Source: Planctomycetia bacterium
Lineage (GTDB): Bacteria; Planctomycetota; Phycisphaerae; Phycisphaerales; SM1A02
Direction of reading: 5' to 3'
Assembly (NCBI GenBank): GCA_009936695.1
Contig: JAACEA010000124.1
Span: forward strand, 1-5,682
DNA: 5,682 nt
Shown: in pieces, positions 1-5,682 of the stretch
Layout: every line of letters begins with the position of its first letter
How positions within the stretch are numbered: position 1 is the stretch's first letter
Program-made: the position numbers and the translations under genes
Notes under the pieces: model-generated
Seen by the model: the letters and a program-made list of their open reading frames with translations, nothing else
Database searches by the model: none
What the model was told of the DNA's origin: nothing

Positions 1-1667
1 GCTTCCAGTGAGGCGGCCGCCGTCTTCATCGTCTCGGGATATCGAAGGAGCAGCAGCGCGAGTCGTCGCTCTTCGGGCGTTTCGATCCGGAACGCGGCGT
101 CGGTGCTCGCCTCGTCGCCCGCCTTCTCCAGCATGGAGCAGAGTCGGGCGTGGGCGTACTGCAGGTAGGGGCCGGTGTCGCCTTCGAACGCGATCATGCG
201 ATCGAGGTCGAAGACGTAGTCGCGGGCCGAGTCTCCCGAGAGATCCGCGTACTTGATCGCGGCGATGCCCACCGCCCGGCCGATCGCCTCGAGTTCCTCG
301 GGGGGCAGGCCGTGGGTCGGCGCCTTGGGGTCGGCGGCCCGGCTGGTGACCGCCTCGACGCCGCGGTCGACCGCGGCCTGCAGCAGGTCCATCAACTTGA
401 AGTTCGCGCCCGACCGGGTCTTGAGGGGTTTCTTGTCGGCACCGAGGACCGTGCCGAAGCCGAGGTGCACGAGTTCGGATTCCACGCCGTCCGGGAGGGT
501 CGCCCAGCCGATCTTCCGGCAGGCGTCGAAGACGTCTCGGAAGTGATCGCGTTGTCGGGCGTCCACGACGTAGACGACCTCGTCGCTGTCGAGTTCCTGC
601 ACCCGATATCGCAGCGCCGCGAGATCGGTGGTGGCGTAGAGGAAGCCGCCGTCCCGCTTTCGGATGAGCATCGGACGTTCGCGGTCGTCGAACCGGACCA
701 CGAGGGCGCCGTCGTCCTCGACCGCGAGGCCCGATCGGACGAAGGCGTCCACCACCTCCGCGAGCTCGTCGCGAAAGCTCGATTCGCCGCGTTCGCTGTC
801 TGGAGCGATGCGGGTGCCGAGCAGTTCGCACGCGCGGTAGACCTCGGTCATCGTGACCTCGATCAGGCGTCGCCACGCCGCGACCATGGTCTCGTCGCCG
901 GATTGCAGTCGGACCAGGGCGTCCCGAGCCGCCGCCTGGGCCGCGCCGGCGCTCTCGTTCTGCGCTTCGAGTTCCGCGACGCGATGGGGGCCGCATCGAT
1001 GCGCGACGGCGGACTCCAGTCCACGGACGTCACCTCGAGCCTCGAGCTGGGCGTCGCGGTACGCGACGTTCAGGGTGTCCAGGTCGAGGGCCTCGAAGTC
1101 CACCTTCCGGGCCAGGAGCGAGTGCAGCGTCATCGCGATGGGGAGGCCCCAGTCGCCGAGATGGTTCTGGCGATGGACGGTGCGACCGATCCGCTCGAAG
1201 AGTCGGGCCACGGTGTCGCCGATCACGGTCGATCGCAGGTGACCGACGTGCATCTGCTTCGCGACGTTCACGCCGCAGACGTCGATCGTCACGCCGTGCG
1301 GCTTGTCCTCGGGTTCGATTCCGAGCGCTTCATCGTCCATGCCCGCGAGGGCGTCGGCGAGCGCGGTCGGTCGGAGCCGGATGTTCAGGAAGCCGGGGCC
1401 CGCGATCTCGGGGGCGTCGATCACGTCGCCGAGCCCGTGTTCCGGCGCCATCAGGGCGTCGACGAGTTCCGCGGCGACGTCCCGGGGGGGGCGACCGAGC
1501 TTCTTCCCGAGCGCCATCGCGGCGTTCAACTGGAAGTCGCCGAATTCGGGTTTCGCGCTGGGCTTGAGGGCGGCGTTGATGCCGGAGGCGGCGTCGCCAC
1601 CGACCGTGCCCACGGCGACGGTGACGGCGGAGTCGACTCGGGCGCCTGGATCCTGGACGGCGTTCAT
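1..1667 (-). CDS. argS: Arginyl-tRNA synthetase (class I), C-terminal end missing at the left edge
   Basis: This cytoplasmic enzyme charges tRNA-Arg with arginine using ATP. The window holds 555 codons. Residues 1-110 match the ArgRS N-terminal (Add-1) domain, with a PEFGDFQLNAAMALGKKLG stretch. The class I HIGH box is HVGHLRST from residue 140, preceded by NVAKQM. GGFLYATTDLAAL lies near 341-352, followed by VVDARQRDHF. In the KMSKS region, LGADKKPLKTRSG (about 408-420) replaces the canonical motif, as is usual for ArgRS. The DALR anticodon-binding domain begins near YLQYAHARL (501 onward). Relatives of about 550-600 residues suggest some 60 residues lie beyond the edge. The ATG at 1667 is the only ATG, GTG or TTG in this frame below the upstream in-frame stop at 1731-1733, and no Shine-Dalgarno precedes it. 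It follows the SGNH hydrolase gene by 76 bp on the same strand. A run of eight C residues near the N-terminus (1484-1491) does not disturb the frame, since conserved sequence continues on both sides. Confidence 0.97.
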   Translation of the reverse strand, partial: MNAVQDPGARVDSAVTVAVGTVGGDAASGINAALKPSAKPEFGDFQLNAAMALGKKLGRPPRDVAAELVDALMAPEHGLGDVIDAPEIAGPGFLNIRLRPTALADALAGMDDEALGIEPEDKPHGVTIDVCGVNVAKQMHVGHLRSTVIGDTVARLFERIGRTVHRQNHLGDWGLPIAMTLHSLLARKVDFEALDLDTLNVAYRDAQLEARGDVRGLESAVAHRCGPHRVAELEAQNESAGAAQAAARDALVRLQSGDETMVAAWRRLIEVTMTEVYRACELLGTRIAPDSERGESSFRDELAEVVDAFVRSGLAVEDDGALVVRFDDRERPMLIRKRDGGFLYATTDLAALRYRVQELDSDEVVYVVDARQRDHFRDVFDACRKIGWATLPDGVESELVHLGFGTVLGADKKPLKTRSGANFKLMDLLQAAVDRGVEAVTSRAADPKAPTHGLPPEELEAIGRAVGIAAIKYADLSGDSARDYVFDLDRMIAFEGDTGPYLQYAHARLCSMLEKAGDEASTDAAFRIETPEERRLALLLLRYPETMKTAAASLE

Positions 1668-1730
1668 CCGACGGAGGATAACGGGCGGCGGGGCGATGGG
1701 ACTTCCGCGAGGGGGCGACGGCCCGCGGGG

Positions 1731-1756
1731 TCACGGCGAGCAGTCACGGCGACCAG
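1731..1756. repeat. Two tandem copies of a 13-bp unit across a stop codon
   Basis: On the plus strand TCACGGCGAGCAG (1731-1743) is followed directly by TCACGGCGACCAG (1744-1756), differing at one base, and then by a further TCAC. The right copy encodes the last residues and the TGA stop of the SGNH hydrolase. The left copy sits just beyond the stop and repeats its context out of frame. It looks like a local slippage duplication. No function is visible. Confidence 0.75.
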
Positions 1757-3366
1757 TCACCGAGCATGATGCCGATGTCGCTGCCGAGCACGCAGCCGTC
1801 GCCGTCGAGGTCGGCGTAACCGGGGTCGTCGCAGCCCCACTTGCCGAGCAGGAGTCCGAAGTCGGCGCCGTTCACCAGACCGTCGCGATTGAGATCGGCG
1901 GGCGATCCGGCGGCGGCGATCAGTTCCCGCCACAACATTCGAGCGAAGGTCCGGGCGCCGAGGAGATTCGGATGGACGCCGTCGGACAAGAGGTTCTCCT
2001 CCCACGTCGACCAGTCGCCGAAGCGTTCGAGGACCATCGCGTGGAGGTCGATGAACGCGACGTCTCCGCCCGCGATCGATCTCAGTTCGTCCGCGTATCC
2101 GCTGAAGAAGACGTCGGCATCGTTGCTGCTGTACGGCGCGATCAGGAGGAACGCCGGCTCCGGAAGGCCGGGGTCGAGCTTCCTCGCCTCGGCGTGGATC
2201 GTTCGATACCGATCGAGGATTCCAGCGACGTCCGCGGCCGTGGTCCAGGGCACGTTGGTGTCCGTACCACCGTTGTTCGTGCCGATCCACAGCATGAAGT
2301 GCGTCACCTCGTGGGCGAGGATGTGCCGGATCAACGCCTCGTCCGTGTAGCCGCCGGGATAGGCGCCGGTGGAAGTCGGTACCAACGGGCTTTCGGGGTG
2401 GCCGAACGGAAGCAGGTGGTTCTCGGTGCGCCATCCGCCCTCGCCGATGTAGGAGAGCCCGAATCCCGAATCGAGTTCGAGATCGGTGATGATCGTCCCG
2501 GGCAGCGCGGTTCGGATGCCGCTGGTGAGCGGCCCCACGCCCGACGTGAAGAGTCCGGTACCGACGTTGCCCAGTCCGTCCGTGCTTCCCGGGATGACGT
2601 GGTCGAACCAGACGAGGCTCGGGTCCGCGGGACAGTCGAATTCATGGGCGACTTCGGTGGCGGTCCATCCGGTCCCGCCGGCCGAGTTCCGCGACCTGAT
2701 CGTCCATTCGGTGCGGAAGGCGGGTTGATCGGCCGCGACGATCATGGTGCGGTGTCGCTCCAGGTGTCCGGACCGAAGGAACCTTCCCTGGCCATCGGCG
2801 TCGCGGAACATGCCGCTTTGATACGAGAAGCTGTTGAGGTTGACGCCGGAGGAGATCGCGCGGCCCGACCAGTCTTCGGCTTCGGCTTCGATCGCCCGAA
2901 GCGGCCAGGTGTTCGCGCCGGCGAAGGCCTCGAAACCCGGGACGGACTGGCCCGGCCGGATGATCGGGTAGTTCGGGGGTGTCGCGAATTCGACCCAGCT
3001 CCCGGTCGCCGTCGAGTTCGAGAGCGGTGACGTCTGGATCTGCCGCCACCGTCGCGGCTGCCAGTCGAGGAGGTAGCCGGTGTACATCCAGTCCGGCTGG
3101 CTGAAGACGTTGATGCTGTCGCCGACGATCGCCAGGTTCGCATCGCCACCGACCACGCCTTCCGCGAAGGCCCCGAGGTTCTTCGACATCTCGATGCCGG
3201 TCGACCTCGCGAGCGGTCGGTCGGCGGAGCGGTCCGCCCGCGCCACAACGCGGTTGGCGACCCCATCGGTCACCGCCACCACGCATGTGAGCACAAGACA
3301 GATGGCGGCCATGTCGGTCGGTCTCCGGGTCGGGGTGGGATGACCGGAGACGACAATCCCGGGCAC
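1744..3366 (-). CDS. Secreted SGNH/GDSL-type hydrolase with a dockerin-like C-terminal tail
   Basis: This is a 540-residue, probably exported esterase or lipase-like hydrolase; the substrate is unknown. The start is GTG at 3366, chosen because a near-perfect AAGGAGGT lies 5 nt upstream; ATG at 3312 has only a weak GGAG. The N-terminus carries RR at 14-15, then a hydrophobic core (19-33) and possible cleavage after VARA (44) or GVA (37), so it looks like a Sec signal. SGNH blocks are visible: IVGDS (80-84, nucleophile Ser84), IGEGGW (307-312, likely block II glycine), IGTNN (361-365, oxyanion Asn364) and SDGVHP (461-466, Asp462 and His465). Residues 95-300 between blocks I and II are far longer than in ordinary SGNH enzymes and show no domain I recognise. 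Residues 491-530 contain two calcium-loop repeats (D491-N493-D495-D502 and D519-D521-D523-D530), resembling type I dockerin or EF-hand repeats. Cys512 and Cys525 may pair. The carbohydrate-esterase idea (EGxxGW resembles CE3-type enzymes) is inference. Confidence 0.88.
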   Translation of the reverse strand: MPGIVVSGHPTPTRRPTDMAAICLVLTCVVAVTDGVANRVVARADRSADRPLARSTGIEMSKNLGAFAEGVVGGDANLAIVGDSINVFSQPDWMYTGYLLDWQPRRWRQIQTSPLSNSTATGSWVEFATPPNYPIIRPGQSVPGFEAFAGANTWPLRAIEAEAEDWSGRAISSGVNLNSFSYQSGMFRDADGQGRFLRSGHLERHRTMIVAADQPAFRTEWTIRSRNSAGGTGWTATEVAHEFDCPADPSLVWFDHVIPGSTDGLGNVGTGLFTSGVGPLTSGIRTALPGTIITDLELDSGFGLSYIGEGGWRTENHLLPFGHPESPLVPTSTGAYPGGYTDEALIRHILAHEVTHFMLWIGTNNGGTDTNVPWTTAADVAGILDRYRTIHAEARKLDPGLPEPAFLLIAPYSSNDADVFFSGYADELRSIAGGDVAFIDLHAMVLERFGDWSTWEENLLSDGVHPNLLGARTFARMLWRELIAAAGSPADLNRDGLVNGADFGLLLGKWGCDDPGYADLDGDGCVLGSDIGIMLGDWSP

Positions 3367-3371
3367 CCACG

Positions 3372-3379
3372 ACCTCCTT
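3372..3379 (-). promoter_or_regulatory. Strong Shine-Dalgarno site for the SGNH hydrolase gene
   Basis: Read on the minus strand the site is AAGGAGGT, fully complementary to the usual 16S rRNA 3' end, placed 5 nt before the GTG start at 3366. It decides the start: the alternative ATG at 3312 would drop the arginine-bearing n-region of the signal peptide and has a poor site. The other genes in the window have weak or no such sites. Confidence 0.85.
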
Positions 3380-3428
3380 CAGGATGGAACCACTACGGCG
3401 TCGGTCCAACCAAGGGCCCGCAGATCCT

Positions 3429-3449
3429 GGCTTTTTGCTCGAAACAGCC
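3429..3449 (-). terminator. Weak stem-loop just after the peptidase stop codon
   Basis: On the minus strand GGCT-G-TTT, a CGAGC loop and AAA-A-AGCC form a hairpin of seven base pairs with one G/A mismatch, starting 3 nt past the stop codon. No U-tract follows, so intrinsic termination is doubtful. It may only attenuate transcription, stabilise the 3' end, or be chance. Confidence 0.25.
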
Positions 3450-3452
3450 CGC

Positions 3453-4643
3453 TCAACCCTCAAGAACGACGGCATTTCGCCGTCTGAGGCCCCGCAAGCG
3501 GACATGCAGCGGCGCGGCGGATCGCTTCGAGTCGAGTCCGCTCGCCAGGACCTCCAGCATCTCGATCAGTCCGTGGTAGTCGTCGACGCCGATGAACTCC
3601 GGTCCCACTTTCGCGGGACGCTGTCCGGCGACGACCTCGTCGATCGCCTGCATGTTGTGGTAGTTGCCCAGCGGCAGACAGAGGCACGTCGACTGGAAGC
3701 CGAACGCCGAGAAGGCGGTCGCCTCGCACGCGCCGCCCGCCATGAGCTTTCGCTGCCACTTGAACGACGGCGTCGCCGCCGCATGCGTGGTCATCAGGGC
3801 CGAGATGTCGTTGGTGAGATCCGGACTGAAGACGGTCATTCGGTCACCGACGCGGACGATGGGTCCGCCGTGGATGGGGCTCTCGGGAAAGGAGCGACTG
3901 TTCTCGAGGCAGACCAGTCGGGCGTTCTTCGGCACCAGGCCGTTGGTCGCAGCGCCGATGGCGCCGACGAAGCCGACCTCCTCGGCCACCGTGAACAGCA
4001 GGCCGACGTGCTCCTGTCCCTTGCGAGTGCGAATCCGATCGAAGGCACAGAGTGCGGCAGCCGCGGCGGCGAGATCGTCGCACGCGTGCGTCTTCAAGAG
4101 TCTCTTCACGCCGCGGCCGGTGATCTTCGCATCGGGGAACGCCCATCTGCCGACGTCGCCCGGTGCGAGACCGGGTTGTCGCCGAGCGAGTCGCACGGTC
4201 ACGGTCTTGAACGGGCAGGCGTCGTCGGGCTTCCGGAGTTCGGTGATCCGTCCACGCACGACCTGATCCTCGGTGTCGTGGAACTCGACCCGGGCGTCCT
4301 CGAAGTAGGGGTCGTGGACGCCGCCTCGAAACTCCGCCTCGACCGTTCGATCGTCGACGACCTTGGATACCACGAACGCCGGATGGTCGAGATGGGCGGT
4401 GATCAGAAGCGGGGCGGGACCGCCACGTCGACGGCTGCGGGTCCGGCGGGTGACGAGGAGATTCCCGTCCGCATCCCGTTTCCACTCCAGCGTGCGACGC
4501 CGTTCGCCGAGCCAGCGGTCGAGATACGCCTGGACCCGGAATTCGCGTCCCGCCGCGGTGGGAAGCGAGGTCAGTTCGAGCGCGATCTTCTCGTGTCGGC
4601 GTCGATCGGCGGCGGTGGGACGATTCTGATGGCGTGCGGTCAT
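3453..4643 (-). CDS. M42-type co-catalytic zinc metallopeptidase (FrvX/endoglucanase M-like)
   Basis: This 396-residue protein has no signal peptide or membrane segment and is probably a cytoplasmic peptidase of clan MH with two metal ions. Metal and catalytic positions can be read in family order: HLD (His84, Asp86), CDDLAAA (bridging Asp189 or Asp190), AEEVGFVGA (general base Glu221, ligand Glu222), LENS (Glu247) and GNYHN (His329). The stretch 88-185 between the first His and the bridging Asp is beta-rich and ends in APGDVGRWAFPDAKITGRG, matching the inserted dimerisation domain of M42 enzymes. The C-terminal GVDDYHGLIEMLEVLA is the usual family helix. The fourth ligand is Glu where M42 aminopeptidases have Asp, so aminopeptidase activity should not be assumed. 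Family M42 is favoured over M20 or M28 because of the insert. The ATG at 4643 has only a weak AGGA upstream. It lies divergent to a symporter gene and 86 bp upstream of the SGNH gene on the same strand. Confidence 0.87.
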   Translation of the reverse strand: MTARHQNRPTAADRRRHEKIALELTSLPTAAGREFRVQAYLDRWLGERRRTLEWKRDADGNLLVTRRTRSRRRGGPAPLLITAHLDHPAFVVSKVVDDRTVEAEFRGGVHDPYFEDARVEFHDTEDQVVRGRITELRKPDDACPFKTVTVRLARRQPGLAPGDVGRWAFPDAKITGRGVKRLLKTHACDDLAAAAAALCAFDRIRTRKGQEHVGLLFTVAEEVGFVGAIGAATNGLVPKNARLVCLENSRSFPESPIHGGPIVRVGDRMTVFSPDLTNDISALMTTHAAATPSFKWQRKLMAGGACEATAFSAFGFQSTCLCLPLGNYHNMQAIDEVVAGQRPAKVGPEFIGVDDYHGLIEMLEVLASGLDSKRSAAPLHVRLRGLRRRNAVVLEG

Positions 4644-4727
4644 CGAGGCATCCTACGTTCCGTCGCCGCCCCGGATACCACGATGTCGACCGCGGGTCTC
4701 GTGACGAGGGCGTAGGCTCTCGGAACC
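4644..4727. promoter_or_regulatory. Divergent intergenic region between peptidase and symporter genes
   Basis: These 84 bp separate two divergently transcribed start codons, so they should hold both promoters, unless transcripts begin inside the coding regions. I see no convincing sigma-70 pair on either strand. A short perfect inverted repeat, CTCGT-G-ACGAG (4698-4708), lies 19 bp before the symporter start and could be an operator; the palindromes GTCGAC (4685-4690) and CCGCGG (4690-4695) are adjacent. In DNA this GC-rich such short palindromes also arise by chance. Confidence 0.4.
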
Positions 4728-5682
4728 ATGCCGCTGCTCGACTGGATCGTGGTCGTCGGATATCTCGCCATCGTGGCGGCGATCGGCGTCGTCGCGAGTC
4801 GACGTCACGATCGGGCGGACGCGTTTTTTCTCGCAGGTAGGTCGATCCCGGCCTGGGCCGCGTCGTTCAGCGTGGTGGCGACCGTGCTCAGTGCGGCGAC
4901 CTTCGTCGGCATGCCCCAGCAGGCCTACCGCGGCGACCTGACCTACATGGTCTTCAAGTTCGCCGGGCTCCCCGCGTTGATCGTGGTCGGGATCTTCTTT
5001 CTTCCGGCCTTCTACCGATCGACGCACGCCAGCATCTACGGGATCGTTCGCGAGCGATACGGTCCGGGTGCCGGCGCCGCGGCGGGGATCGGCTTCCTGG
5101 TGGGCCGGCTGCTGGCGAGTGGTGCGCGTCTGTTCATGGCCGCGCTCGCGGTGTCGTGGGTCCTGTTCGGCTCGGCGGAATCGGGTCCGTTGGCGCTGAC
5201 CATCGCGCTGGTCGCGATCGGCACGGCGCTCTATGCGATCGCGGGGGGGATCCGGGCGATCATCTGGACCGACGTCCTGCAGGCGGTCGTGGCCGCGGTC
5301 GTCGGGGGCGTCGCGTTGATCGTCCTCTGGAACCTCGTCGATCGACCTCTGGACGATGTGATCGCGATGCTCCGGTCGGGCGGCGAGACCGGCCGCGACA
5401 AGTTGCGGATGTTCGACACCGCGGCCGACCCGTCGAAGTCCTTCGGTGTCTGGAGCGGCTTGTTCGGCCTGCCGATCTTCCTCGTCGCGGCGTATGCCGT
5501 CGATCAGGACCACGTGCAACGGTTGCTCGTCTGCAAGACGCCGAGGGACGGGCTTCGAGCCGGGGTGCTCAGCAATCTGATCGGATGGCCGATCGCTTTC
5601 GTCTTTCTCGCGATCGGCCTGCTGCTCTGGGTCGAGACCCAGGTCCATGGGACCGCCCGGGTCGGTGCGGATGGCGATGACC
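4728..5682 (+). CDS. Sodium:solute symporter (SSS/SLC5 family), C-terminal part missing at the right edge
   Basis: The window holds the first 318 residues of an inner-membrane transporter of the LeuT fold that uses the sodium gradient to take up a solute. Hydrophobic segments are visible at about 4-24, 43-63, 74-96, 115-148, 155-174, 180-202, 243-258 and 279-302. Family signatures are DAFFLAGRSIPAW (31-43), the SVVATVLSAATFVGMPQQAY stretch (48-67), SIYGIVRERYG (102-112), AGGIRAIIWTDVLQAVV (172-188) and DQDHVQRLL (259-267). Usual members are about 480-600 residues, so roughly 40 per cent is missing, including the helix that supplies much of the sodium site. The ATG at 4728 is the first possible start after an in-frame TAG at 4713-4715; there is no good Shine-Dalgarno, only GGA 4 nt upstream. 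The solute cannot be told from this part; sugars, amino acids, carboxylates and nucleosides all occur in the family. A seven-G run at 5243-5249 falls in the conserved GGIR motif without breaking the frame. Confidence 0.95.
   Translation, partial: MPLLDWIVVVGYLAIVAAIGVVASRRHDRADAFFLAGRSIPAWAASFSVVATVLSAATFVGMPQQAYRGDLTYMVFKFAGLPALIVVGIFFLPAFYRSTHASIYGIVRERYGPGAGAAAGIGFLVGRLLASGARLFMAALAVSWVLFGSAESGPLALTIALVAIGTALYAIAGGIRAIIWTDVLQAVVAAVVGGVALIVLWNLVDRPLDDVIAMLRSGGETGRDKLRMFDTAADPSKSFGVWSGLFGLPIFLVAAYAVDQDHVQRLLVCKTPRDGLRAGVLSNLIGWPIAFVFLAIGLLLWVETQVHGTARVGADGDD

Noticed and set aside
1484..1491. Eight-base homopolymer in argS as a possible frameshift or phase-variation site
   Set aside because: Conserved ArgRS sequence reads through in one frame on both sides, and an essential gene is an unlikely phase-variable target.
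150..1769. A 539-codon plus-strand open frame opposite argS, with similar long frames at 1303-3030, 3384-4715 (plus) and 4653-5648 (minus) opposite the other three genes
   Set aside because: All four are codon-aligned antisense of a recognised gene. They stay open because GC-rich genes avoid the TTA, CTA and TCA codons that would give antisense stops. Their translations are Arg, Asp, Gly and Val-rich and show no domain.
2299..2313. HEVTH (residues 352-356) in the SGNH hydrolase, which fits the zinc-protease HExxH pattern
   Set aside because: It runs directly into the THFMLWIGTNN strand that carries SGNH block III, where the fold needs a beta strand and not the zincin helix. No third zinc ligand motif was found. 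Chance resemblance is more likely.
3310..3328. Twin-arginine (Tat) export signal in the SGNH hydrolase
   Set aside because: Arg14-Arg15 are followed by P-T-D-M, not the x-F-L-K pattern, and the hydrophobic core is ordinary. A Sec signal explains it better.
3386..3414. Possible promoter before the SGNH gene (TTGGAC and CATCCT, 17-bp spacer, minus strand)
   Set aside because: Each hexamer matches only half of the consensus, and the implied start point would fall inside the ribosome binding site.

Overview
The window is a GC-rich bacterial chromosome segment with four protein genes packed at high density. Three lie on the minus strand (M42-type peptidase, then a secreted SGNH hydrolase, then argS). 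One lies on the plus strand (a sodium:solute symporter) and diverges from the peptidase. The secreted hydrolase ends in a two-loop, dockerin-like calcium-binding tail of the D-L-D-x-D-G type with G-x-L-L-G-x-W spacers. Together with the GC-rich codon use, this suggests a planctomycete, most likely of the Phycisphaerae; this is inference from style, not a database match.

Layout from left to right. Positions 1-1667 (minus) hold arginyl-tRNA synthetase, whose C-terminal end lies beyond the left edge. After a 76-bp gap, 1744-3366 (minus) holds an exported SGNH/GDSL-type hydrolase with an unusually large insert between its first two catalytic blocks. After an 86-bp gap carrying a very strong ribosome binding site and a weak hairpin, 3453-4643 (minus) holds a cytoplasmic M42-type metallopeptidase. 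An 84-bp divergent intergenic region follows, and 4728-5682 (plus) holds the N-terminal 318 residues of an SSS-family transporter cut by the right edge.

The three minus-strand genes have gaps under 90 bp and no convincing terminator, so co-transcription (peptidase, hydrolase, argS) is possible. Their functions do not form an obvious pathway. A housekeeping synthetase behind an exported esterase looks like incidental packing. The peptidase and the symporter share a divergent promoter region and could be linked (uptake of a peptide or amino-acid-like solute and its hydrolysis), but nothing in the sequence proves it.

I found no RNA gene, mobile element, CRISPR array or clear multi-gene novel system. 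The item most worth following up is the architecture of the secreted SGNH protein.
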